From contig NZ_CP033073.1 in the NCBI RefSeq assembly GCF_003675325.1, positions 1,984,001 through 2,048,000 on the forward strand: a DNA stretch of 64,000 bases, written 5' to 3'. This document shows, piece by piece, positions 20,867 through 28,321 of the stretch (position 1 is the first letter of the stretch; every line of letters starts with the position of its first letter). The position numbers and the translations under genes are program-made. The stretch is from Streptomyces dangxiongensis (GTDB taxonomy: Bacteria; Actinomycetota; Actinomycetes; Streptomycetales; Streptomycetaceae). The notes under the pieces were generated by a model. The model was not told the origin of the DNA and did no database searches. It saw only the letters and a program-made list of their open reading frames with translations.

Positions 20867-22009
20867 TCAGGCCTCGGGGGCGGGGGCGGTCGTCCAGGCT
20901 CCGGTGGCCGGGTCGGTGCTCCCGGCGTCGTCGTACGTCTCCGCGGCCGGCTCCTCCTCGGAGCCCGGCACGTACCGCAGGACGCCCCACATGCCGTGCT
21001 CGTCGGCGTGCGGGGCATCGTTCCCGCACGCCTCCAGCGCCTTGTCGAGGGCGTCGGTGGCGATCCCGGAGCCGATCAGCACGAGCTGGGTGAGACGGTC
21101 GCCGCCGGCCGGCCATGGCTCGGGGTAGAAGCGCAGGAACCGGCCGACGGCGTGCACGGCGTAGCGGTTGAGCGGGTCGTACGGCCCGAAGTCGACGTAT
21201 CCCTTGATCCGGTACAGCCCCTCGGGACGGCTGTCCAGGAACTCCATGAGCCGGCGGGGCTCCAGGGGCACGCCGGAGGTGAAGGACAGGCTGTCGTAGC
21301 CGGTGTGCAGATGGCCGGCGCCGGCGTGCTCGTCGTCCGCGCCGGGTTCGTGCAGGTCGTCGAAGGACAGCTGCCCGACGCGTTCCCCGACGGGCTTGCG
21401 GTCGAAGAGGAACTCCGGGTCGACGCGGCCGTAGGTGGCGGGGACGACGGCGGCGCGGTCGGTGAGCGAGCGGACGAGGCCCAGGATCCGGCCGGCGTCG
21501 TCCGCGCGGTCGAGCTTGTTGACGACGACCAGGTCGGCCAGGGCGAGATGCCGGTCGATCTCGGGGTGCTTCGCGCGCGTGTCGTCGAACTCGGCGGCGT
21601 CGACGACCTCGACGAGGCCGCCGTAGACGATGCCCGGGTGCTCGCTGGCCAACACCATCCGCACGAGTTCCTGCGGTTCGGCGAGTCCGCTGGCCTCGAT
21701 GACGATCACGTCGATACCGGCGGCGGGCGCGGCGAGCCGGTCCAGGTAGAGGTCGAGCTCACCGGCGTCGACAGCACAGCACAGGCAGCCGTTGCCGAGC
21801 GAGACGGTCGAGTCGCCGAGTGCGCCCGCGACGGCCATCGCGTCGATCTGGATGGCCCCGAAGTCGTTGACGATCGCCCCGATCCGGGTGCCTCCGCTGC
21901 GGTGCAGCAGGTGGTTGAGGAGCGTGGTCTTCCCGGAGCCCAGGAAACCGGCGAGCACGACGACCGGGATCTGCCGCGCACCGCGGCTTTTCCCTGAGCT
22001 GTTCCCCAA
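20867..22009 (-). CDS. COG0523 (CobW/CobP47K) family GTPase, putative metallochaperone
   Basis: A 380-residue G3E GTPase. It has Walker A GFLGSGKTTLLNH, the zinc/cobalt-binding GNGCLCCA (CxCC), switch-II-like EASGLAEP, and NKLD guanine specificity (VVVNKLDRADD). The C-terminal CobW_C domain follows (RPEGLYRIKGYVDFG), and a histidine/aspartate-rich stretch near residue 245 (HEPGADDEHAGAGHLH) may bind metal. The TTG start at 22009 has GAGAGG 7 bases upstream and fits the family; longer readings run into non-coding sequence. The metal delivered is unknown; I found no clear Zur box. Confidence 0.88.
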   Translation of the reverse strand: MGNSSGKSRGARQIPVVVLAGFLGSGKTTLLNHLLHRSGGTRIGAIVNDFGAIQIDAMAVAGALGDSTVSLGNGCLCCAVDAGELDLYLDRLAAPAAGIDVIVIEASGLAEPQELVRMVLASEHPGIVYGGLVEVVDAAEFDDTRAKHPEIDRHLALADLVVVNKLDRADDAGRILGLVRSLTDRAAVVPATYGRVDPEFLFDRKPVGERVGQLSFDDLHEPGADDEHAGAGHLHTGYDSLSFTSGVPLEPRRLMEFLDSRPEGLYRIKGYVDFGPYDPLNRYAVHAVGRFLRFYPEPWPAGGDRLTQLVLIGSGIATDALDKALEACGNDAPHADEHGMWGVLRYVPGSEEEPAAETYDDAGSTDPATGAWTTAPAPEA

Positions 22010-22153
22010 CGGGCGACCTCTCTGACGCACCGGCGCGCGCCGGCTCGGGGTCCGGCGCACGGACGAGCATGGACCGAGCGTCCAGGATACGAGCGGGTGG
22101 GCAGCGCGGGGAAAAGGCACGTCGGCCCGCCGGGGCGGGCGGCCGGCCCGGTC

Positions 22154-22248
22154 GCTCACCCGGCGATCAGCCTGGACGCTCACCCGGTGGCCGTCCGTCC
22201 CCTCACCCGGCGGCCGGCGTCGTCGCTCGCCCGGCGACTACCCGGCTG
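22154..22248. repeat. Four degenerate 24-base tandem repeats
   Basis: Copies with the core CTCACCCGG begin at about 22154, 22178, 22201 and 22225 (the last has CTCGCCCGG), a 23-24 base period. They fill the space between the citrate synthase stop and the GTPase gene and overlap the last codons of the former. Function unknown. Confidence 0.6.
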
Positions 22249-23404
22249 CCGGCACCGCGGCCACCGGCTCGGGCCCCACGTACCGCGCCACCGGGCGGAT
22301 GATCTTCGAGTCGGCCGCCTGTTCCAGGACGTTCGCACTCCAGCCCACCACCCGTCCCGCGGCGAAGGTGGGCGTGAACATCTCCCGGGGCAGGCCGCAC
22401 AGTTCCATGACCACGCCGGCGTAGAACTCGACGTTCGTGTGCAGTTCACGGCCGGGCTTCAGCTCGGCGAGGATCGCCTCGACCCGGCGCTCGACCTCCA
22501 CCGCGAAGTCCACCCGGGGACCGCCGAAGCCGAGGGCGATCTCGCGCAGCATCCGCGAGCGGGGGTCCTCCGTGCGGTAGACGGCGTGCCCGAAGCCCAT
22601 GATCCGGTCGCCCGCGCGCACCCGCTGCCGTATCCAGGAGTCGATCCGGTCGGGCGTCCCGATCGCGTCCAGCGTGTCCAGGGCCCGGCTCGGCGCACCT
22701 CCGTGCAGCGGCCCGGACAGCGCGCCGACGGCACCGGTCAGGCAGGCCGCGACGTCGGCACCCGTGGACGCGATGACACGGGCGGTGAACGTTGACGCGT
22801 TGAATCCGTGATCAATGGTGGAGATCAGGTATTGCTCGACCGCGCGGGCCCGACGCGGATCGGGCGCGGAACCGGTGAGCATGTACAGGTAGTTGGCCGC
22901 GTGGGAGAGGTCCGTACGCGGCTCGACGGGGTCCAGTCCCCGGCCGAGCCGGTACAGGGCGGCCAGCAGGGTGGGTACGGCGGCACAGGCCGCCAGGGTG
23001 TCGGCGCGCCGCCGGTCCGCGTCGATGTCGTACACCGGCCGGAAGCCCCGCCTGGCGCCCAGCAGCGACAGCGCGGTGCGCAGCCCGGCCAGCGGACCGG
23101 AGACGCGGCCGGCCTCGGCGATCGCGGGCAGGGCGGCGCTCACCTCCTCGGGCAGGCGACGCAGCTCCGCGGTCCGCGCGGCGAAGGCGGCTCCGCGCGC
23201 CGCGTCGGGGAGCGTGCCGTGCACCAGGAGATGCCACACGTCCTCGAAGCCACGGGTGCGGGCGAGGTCGACGGCCGAGTACTGCCGGTAGTGGTAGAAG
23301 CCCTCCCGGCCCCGCACGTCGCCGATCTCGGTCTCGGTGACGACGACGCCCGCGAGACCGCGCGGCACGTCGATGAGGGGGGTGGCGGTCCTGTCGGCGG
23401 TCAT
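22238..23404 (-). CDS. Citrate synthase family protein with Asp-to-Glu change at the catalytic site
   Basis: A 388-residue citrate/2-methylcitrate synthase homologue. His234 (GPLHGGAPSR) and His273 (MGFGHAVYR) match two residues of the catalytic triad, but the third, normally aspartate in NVDFYSG, is Glu326 in HTNVEFYAG. His199 in DHGFNAST matches the oxaloacetate-binding histidine. Overall length is typical. GGGAGG lies upstream of the ATG at 23404. It is divergent from a citrate synthase fused to a DNA-binding domain, with a palindromic TTGATC site between. The Glu may lower or alter activity; this is inference. Confidence 0.88.
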   Translation of the reverse strand: MTADRTATPLIDVPRGLAGVVVTETEIGDVRGREGFYHYRQYSAVDLARTRGFEDVWHLLVHGTLPDAARGAAFAARTAELRRLPEEVSAALPAIAEAGRVSGPLAGLRTALSLLGARRGFRPVYDIDADRRRADTLAACAAVPTLLAALYRLGRGLDPVEPRTDLSHAANYLYMLTGSAPDPRRARAVEQYLISTIDHGFNASTFTARVIASTGADVAACLTGAVGALSGPLHGGAPSRALDTLDAIGTPDRIDSWIRQRVRAGDRIMGFGHAVYRTEDPRSRMLREIALGFGGPRVDFAVEVERRVEAILAELKPGRELHTNVEFYAGVVMELCGLPREMFTPTFAAGRVVGWSANVLEQAADSKIIRPVARYVGPEPVAAVPAAG

Positions 23405-23493
23405 GGTTTTCCTCCCTGGATCCTCCGGGCCCTCTGGGCTGGGCTCGCTGAACAAGATGCGACTATCCGCAGTTGATTGCCATGCTGTCAATA

Positions 23494-23506
23494 TTGATCG
23501 GATCAA
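23494..23506. promoter_or_regulatory. Palindromic operator between the divergent citrate synthase genes
   Basis: TTGATCGGATCAA is a perfect 13-base palindrome, flanked by a further TTGAT at 23473 and ATCAA at 23516, in an otherwise GC-rich region. It lies 90 bases before one gene and 44 before the other. It probably binds a regulator; the HTH-citrate synthase encoded next to it is the obvious candidate. Confidence 0.5.
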
Positions 23507-23549
23507 CCTAAAGCCATCAAGGTGTGCAGAGACCGCTACGGTGACCTCC

Positions 23550-24836
23550 ATGCACGATCACGAACCCGCTCCGCACCGCCCCGGGCGCCGGCTGACCACC
23601 AAGGAGGCCGCCGAGCTGCTCGGCGTGAAGCCCGAGACGGTCTACGCGTACGTGAGCCGCGGCCTGCTCAGCAGCAGACGCGAACCCGGCGGCCGGGCCA
23701 GCACGTTCGAGGCGAAGGAGGTGGAGGCCCTCACCCGCCGCAACCGGCGCGACGCGGCCGGTGTCCCGGGCTCCGGCGGGGACCTCTCCGTGCGCACCCG
23801 GATCACGCTGATCGACCAGGAGCGGTACTTCTTCCGGGGCGTGGACGCCGTCGAACTGGCCGTCCGCCACTCCTACGAAGAGGTCGCGGAGTGGCTGTGG
23901 ACGGGCCGGCTGGCCCCGGGGGTGACGTTCTCCGCGCCCCGGACCACCGTCGAGGTCGCCCGCCGCGCGGTCGACGCCCTCTCCGAGCACGCCACCCCGA
24001 CCGACCGGCTGCGGGTGGCCGCGATCGCCGCGGCGGCCGAGGACCCGCTGCGCTTCGACCTGTCCGAGGAGGCCGTGCTGAACACGGCACGGACGCTCAT
24101 TCCCACCCTCGTCGCCGCGCTGCCGCCGGTCCGGCACGACCACAAGGACGACGGGCCGCTCGCCCACCGCCTGTGGGGCCGGCTCACCGGCCGCCCGGCC
24201 GACGAGGCCTCCCTGCACGTCCTGGACACCGCGCTGGCCCTGCTCGCCGACCACGACCTGGCCGCGTCCACGCTCGCCGTCCGGGTCGCCGCCTCCGCCC
24301 GGGCACACGCCTACGCGGCCGTCTCGGCCGGTCTCGGCGTCCTGGAGGGCCCGCTGCACGGCGCCGCCAGCGGCCTGGTCCACCGGATGCTGCTCGACGT
24401 GCTCGACCAGGGCACGGCCGTCCCGGTGATCGCCGACGAACTCCGCGCGGGACGCCGCGTCCCCGGGCTCGGCCACCGGCTCTACGCCGGCGAAGACCCC
24501 CGCGCGCGCGTGCTGTTCGACCTCCTGGAGAACGTCCCCGGCGCGGAGCCCGCGCTGCTCGCCGCCCGCGACATCGTCGCCACGACCGCCCGGCACACCC
24601 CGCTGCACGCCAACGTCGACCTGGCCCTCGCCGTGTTCACCGCCTCCAGCGGCATGCCTGCCACGGCCGGCGAGACCGTCTTCGCCGTCGCGCGGACGGC
24701 GGGCTGGATCGCGCACACCCTCGAGGAGTACGGCGAGCGCCCGCTGCGCATGCGCCCCAGCGGCCACTACGTCGGCGTGCGACCGCCGCAGCCCCTCCCG
24801 GGCCAGGACACGGCCAGGCCGGAAGTCGCCTCGTAG
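23550..24836 (+). CDS. Citrate synthase fused to an N-terminal helix-turn-helix domain
   Basis: A 428-residue fusion. Residues about 13-63 form a MerR/excisionase-type DNA-binding domain (RRLTTKEAAELLGVKPETVY, AYVSRGLLSSRREPGG). A shortened citrate synthase fold follows from about 85 with an intact triad: His270 (GPLHGAAS), His309 (PGLGHRLY) and Asp357 (HANVDLALA). The ATG at 23550 has no clear Shine-Dalgarno; an in-frame GTG at 23541 is an alternative. It is divergent from the Glu-variant homologue. The architecture suggests a metabolite-sensing regulator or a DNA-tethered enzyme; neither is proven. Confidence 0.9.
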   Translation: MHDHEPAPHRPGRRLTTKEAAELLGVKPETVYAYVSRGLLSSRREPGGRASTFEAKEVEALTRRNRRDAAGVPGSGGDLSVRTRITLIDQERYFFRGVDAVELAVRHSYEEVAEWLWTGRLAPGVTFSAPRTTVEVARRAVDALSEHATPTDRLRVAAIAAAAEDPLRFDLSEEAVLNTARTLIPTLVAALPPVRHDHKDDGPLAHRLWGRLTGRPADEASLHVLDTALALLADHDLAASTLAVRVAASARAHAYAAVSAGLGVLEGPLHGAASGLVHRMLLDVLDQGTAVPVIADELRAGRRVPGLGHRLYAGEDPRARVLFDLLENVPGAEPALLAARDIVATTARHTPLHANVDLALAVFTASSGMPATAGETVFAVARTAGWIAHTLEEYGERPLRMRPSGHYVGVRPPQPLPGQDTARPEVAS

Positions 24837-24840
24837 AGAC

Positions 24841-24859
24841 TCAGGTTAGGCTCACCTCT
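24841..24859 (+). promoter_or_regulatory. DmdR1/IdeR iron box at the start of the sucrase/ferredoxin-like gene
   Basis: TCAGGTTAGGCTCACCTCT matches the Streptomyces iron-box consensus at 16 of 19 positions. It abuts the GTG start codon, so the box probably covers the -10 region (TAGGCT) of a leaderless transcript. Confidence 0.8.
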
Positions 24860-25801
24860 GTGAGTAGGTGTGCGACCGTCTCCCGGAACCTCGACGAGCC
24901 GCTTTCCGGCACGGCGGCCATGGCGACGACGTGGCTGCTGCTGGAACAGTCCGGCCCGTGGGGTGCCAAGGCGCTCACTTCCAGTCACCTGGACCCCGCG
25001 CTGGGCCGGGCCCTGGAAGCCGCCGCCGACGGGACCGGCGTACGCGTCGCCCTGATCCGGCGGCCCGGGCCCCATGCCGACCACGGCGCGTCCCCGGTCC
25101 GCCAGGTGTACGCGGCCCACACCGTTCCGGGACGCGTGTGGTTGCACGGCGCCACCACCCGCGATCCTCAGCGGCTCCTCGATCTCGACTTCGCCGCCCT
25201 GGGAGCGGGCGAGCACCGTTCCCTCGGCGCCGTGCTCGGCGGGCGGCCGCACCGCGGCGACCCGCTCGCGCTCGTGTGCACCAACGGCAAACGTGACCGC
25301 TGCTGCGCCCTTCTGGGCCGCTCCCTCGCCGCCGAGCTGGCCGACTCGGGGGTGCGCGGGGTGTGGGAGGTCACCCATCTGGGCGGACATCGTTTCGCGC
25401 CGACGGTGCTCGTCCTGCCCTACGGCTACGCCTACGGCCGCGCCGGGGCGCACACCGTCAAGGAAGCCCTGCACGGCGTGCGGGAGGGGCGTGTGGTCGT
25501 CGAGGGATGCCGCGGGTGCTCCGCGTGGGACCGGCCCGGCCAGGCGGCCGAGCTGGCCGTCCGGTCGGCCGCGGGCGAGTACCGGGCGGGTGTGCTCAGC
25601 GTCGTACGGACCGACGGCGCGGCCCCGCGCTGGGAGGTCACCGTCCTCCACGCCGACGGCCGCCGGTGGCGGGTCACCGTGGCGCAGGGCACGTCGCTGC
25701 CGCCCCGGCCGGAGAGCTGCGGCGCGGCGGTGCTCGGCGCGCCCGCGCGGATGGAGGTGACCGACATGCGCGCACTGAGCCGGACGGCACTGGCCAGCTA
25801 G
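24860..25801 (+). CDS. Sucrase/ferredoxin-like family protein (thioredoxin-fold, 2Fe-2S type)
   Basis: A 313-residue protein of the Suc_Fer-like family. The N-terminus is VSRCATVSRNLDEPLSGTAA followed by TTWLLLEQSGPWG. The C-terminal thioredoxin-like ferredoxin part has VCTNGKRDRCCALLGR, VWEVTHLGGHRFAPTVLVLP and VVEGCRGCSAWDRPGQAAE, whose cysteines could ligate a 2Fe-2S cluster. The GTG at 24860 directly follows an iron box and has no Shine-Dalgarno, so translation is probably leaderless. Iron-repressed expression points to a role in iron metabolism, for example electron transfer for ferric reduction; this is inference. Confidence 0.85.
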   Translation: MSRCATVSRNLDEPLSGTAAMATTWLLLEQSGPWGAKALTSSHLDPALGRALEAAADGTGVRVALIRRPGPHADHGASPVRQVYAAHTVPGRVWLHGATTRDPQRLLDLDFAALGAGEHRSLGAVLGGRPHRGDPLALVCTNGKRDRCCALLGRSLAAELADSGVRGVWEVTHLGGHRFAPTVLVLPYGYAYGRAGAHTVKEALHGVREGRVVVEGCRGCSAWDRPGQAAELAVRSAAGEYRAGVLSVVRTDGAAPRWEVTVLHADGRRWRVTVAQGTSLPPRPESCGAAVLGAPARMEVTDMRALSRTALAS

Positions 25802-25852
25802 GCGGGTGCCCGCGATCGACGGCAGGGGCCGGCTGGCTGGTTCCGTCAAGCA

Positions 25853-25878
25853 TTGATCGACACGTCAAGATTGATCAA
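25853..25878. promoter_or_regulatory. Paired TTGATC motifs upstream of the CitA-type kinase gene
   Basis: TTGATC at 25853-25858 and TTGATCAA at 25871-25878 resemble the palindrome between the citrate synthase genes 2.4 kb away. They lie 58-83 bases before the kinase ATG. A common regulator is possible. Confidence 0.35.
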
Positions 25879-25935
25879 AAGATCCACACCACACCCGCTG
25901 GGGCGTTCACGGCCGTCCCACGTACCGTCGTGGAC

Positions 25936-27630
25936 ATGAGCCCCACTCCCCCCGCCCGTCGCCTGCGCCTCGGCATGCCCCGGCGCGTGTTCTCGCAGGT
26001 GCTGCTCATGCAGGTGGCGATCGCCGCGGGAGTCGCCGTACTGGCGACGGGACTGTTCCTGGCTCCGCTGAGCAAGCAGCTTGACCAGGAGGCGATGCGC
26101 CGCGCGCTGGCCATCGCCGAGACCACCGCCCAGGATCCGCAGATCGCCGAGGGCGTTCTCAGCACCCCGCCGAACAGGTCCGGGCCCGTGCAGAAGGAGG
26201 CCGAGCGCATACGGCGAGCCACCCGCGCCGAGTACATCGTGGTGCTGAACCGGGACTGGGTGCGCTGGTCACACCCCACGGCCTCGGAGATCGGCCGGCG
26301 CGTCTCCACCGATCCCACCGACGCCCTGGCCGGCAGGAAGGTCATGGAGATCGACAAGGGCACCCTCGGCCGCTCGGCCCGTGGCAAGGTCCCGCTGTAC
26401 GACACCGGCCACCGCGTCGTCGGCGCGGTCTCGGTCGGCATCGCCTACGACAGCGTCCGGGCACGGCTGATCAGTGCGATCCCGGGGTTGTTCGCGTACG
26501 CCGGCGGTGCGCTCGCGGTGGGTGCCCTGGCCGCCTGGCTGATCTCGCGCCGGGTCCAGCGGCAGACCCGGGACCTGGCGTTCTCCGACATCTCGGCGCT
26601 GCTCGCGGAGCGCGAGGCGATGCTGCACGGCATCCGGGAGGGCGTCGTCGCGCTCGACCGCGGCGGCCGGATCCGGCTGCTGAACGACGAGGCGCGGCGG
26701 CTGCTGGGCATCGGCGACGAGGCGGTCGGACGGGCCCCGGACGAGGCACTCGGCGCCGGCCGCACGACGGACGTGCTCGCCGGCCGGGTGACCGGCACCG
26801 ACCTGCTCACCGTGCGCGGCCAGCGGGTCCTGGTCGCCAACCGGATGCCCATCGAGGACGGGGGCGCCGTCGCCACCCTGCGCGACCGCACGGAACTGGA
26901 ACAGCTAGGGCGCGAACTGGACTCCACCCGCGGGCTGATCGACGCCCTGCGCGCCCAGGACCACGAGCACGCCAACCGCATGCACACCTTGCTCGGACTG
27001 CTGGAACTGGAGATGTACGACGACGCCGTGGAGTTCGTCGGTGAAGTGGTCGGCGACCACCGGGCCACCGCCGAGCAGGTCGCCGAGAGGGTCCAGGACC
27101 CGCTGCTGGCCGCGCTGCTGGTCGGCAAGGCGACTGTGGCGGCCGAGCGCGGGGTCGCCCTGTGGGTGTCGGAGCGCACCCGGCTCCCGGATCGGCTGAT
27201 CGATCCGCGGGGGCTGGTGACGATCGTGGGCAACCTCGTGGACAACGCCGTGGACGCGGTCGCGGGCACCCTCCACGCGCGCGTGGAGGCCGAGTTGCGC
27301 ACGGAGGGCCGCACGGTGGTCCTCCGGGTGTGCGACACCGGCCCCGGAATCCCGGCGGACCGGCGGGAGCTGGTCTTCACCGAAGGGTGGTCCACCAAGA
27401 AGCCGCCCGCGCACGGCAAGCGGGGCATCGGGCTCTCCCTGGTGCGCCGGCTCGCCGAACGGCAGGGCGGCAGCGCGACCGTGTGCACCGCGGCCGGTGG
27501 CGGCGCGGAGTTCACCGTGGTGCTGCCCGAGGCACTGACCGAGCCGGAACGCGAGCCTACGGTGCGCGAGGAAACCCCCGGGACGGCCGCCGTCGCCGTC
27601 ACCGCCGAGACCGAGGAGGAGGCGCGATGA
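25936..27630 (+). CDS. CitA/DcuS-type sensor histidine kinase
   Basis: A 564-residue membrane kinase. It has TM1 at about 19-37 (VLLMQVAIAAGVAVLATGLF), an extracytoplasmic PDC-like sensor at about 38-170, TM2 at about 178-205 (LFAYAGGALAVGALAAWLIS) and a PAS domain at about 225-310. The DHp contains ALRAQDHEHANRMHTLLGLL, the Spo0B-like H-box of the CitA/DcuS family. The HATPase domain has NLVDNAVDAV, DTGPGIP and GKRGIGLSLVRRL. Its ligand may be a di- or tricarboxylate as in the family. It overlaps its response regulator by 4 bases (ATGA). Confidence 0.9.
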   Translation: MSPTPPARRLRLGMPRRVFSQVLLMQVAIAAGVAVLATGLFLAPLSKQLDQEAMRRALAIAETTAQDPQIAEGVLSTPPNRSGPVQKEAERIRRATRAEYIVVLNRDWVRWSHPTASEIGRRVSTDPTDALAGRKVMEIDKGTLGRSARGKVPLYDTGHRVVGAVSVGIAYDSVRARLISAIPGLFAYAGGALAVGALAAWLISRRVQRQTRDLAFSDISALLAEREAMLHGIREGVVALDRGGRIRLLNDEARRLLGIGDEAVGRAPDEALGAGRTTDVLAGRVTGTDLLTVRGQRVLVANRMPIEDGGAVATLRDRTELEQLGRELDSTRGLIDALRAQDHEHANRMHTLLGLLELEMYDDAVEFVGEVVGDHRATAEQVAERVQDPLLAALLVGKATVAAERGVALWVSERTRLPDRLIDPRGLVTIVGNLVDNAVDAVAGTLHARVEAELRTEGRTVVLRVCDTGPGIPADRRELVFTEGWSTKKPPAHGKRGIGLSLVRRLAERQGGSATVCTAAGGGAEFTVVLPEALTEPEREPTVREETPGTAAVAVTAETEEEAR

Positions 27631-28304
27631 TCGAGGTCCTGGTCGTGGACGACGACATCCGCGTCGCCCGCGTGAACGCCGCCTACGTGCAGAAGGTACC
27701 CGGTTTCCATGTGGCCGGCGAGGCACACAGCGCGGCCGAGGCACTGCGCCAGGTGGAGACCCTGCCGCGGCTGGACCTCGTCCTGCTGGATCACTATCTG
27801 CCCGACGGGACGGGGCTTGCGGTCGTCCAGGAGATGCGCCGGCGCGGCCACCAGACGGACGTGATCATGGTGACCGCGGCGCGTGACGTGTCGACCGTCC
27901 AGGCGGCCATGCGGCACGGTGCGCTCCAGTACCTGGTGAAACCGTTCGCCTTCGCGGGGCTGCGGGCCAAGCTGGATGCGTACGCCGAGCTGCGGCGGAC
28001 CCTGGACGGCGGCGGCGAGGCCGAACAGGCGCAGGTGGACCGCATCTTCGGTGCCCTGTCCACCCCGTCGGAGCCCCGGCTGCCCAAGGGCCACTCCCCC
28101 ACCACGGCCGAGCTGGTGCGCCAGGCACTGATCAACGCCGAGGGACCGCTGTCCGCCCAGGAGATCGCCGAGCGGACGGGGGTGAGCCGGCAGACCGCCC
28201 AGCGGTACCTGAAGCTCCTGGAGCGCACCGGGCGGGCCCGCCTGACCCTCAGGTACGGCGATGCAGGCCGCCCGGAACACCGGTACGCCTGGGTGGCGCC
28301 GTAG
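27627..28304 (+). CDS. CitB/DpiA-type response regulator
   Basis: A 225-residue regulator. The receiver domain has the acidic pair at Asp9/Asp10, phosphoacceptor Asp55 in LVLLDHYLPDG, and the conserved Lys in LVKPFAF. The C-terminal helix-turn-helix (AQEIAERTGVSRQTAQRYLK) is of the CitB/DpiA/DcuR type. It overlaps the kinase stop. In this family the regulator controls carboxylate transport and metabolism genes; the convergent acetate-type symporter is a plausible target. Confidence 0.9.
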   Translation: MIEVLVVDDDIRVARVNAAYVQKVPGFHVAGEAHSAAEALRQVETLPRLDLVLLDHYLPDGTGLAVVQEMRRRGHQTDVIMVTAARDVSTVQAAMRHGALQYLVKPFAFAGLRAKLDAYAELRRTLDGGGEAEQAQVDRIFGALSTPSEPRLPKGHSPTTAELVRQALINAEGPLSAQEIAERTGVSRQTAQRYLKLLERTGRARLTLRYGDAGRPEHRYAWVAP

Positions 28305-28321
28305 CGCCGGGCGCGGCCCGG

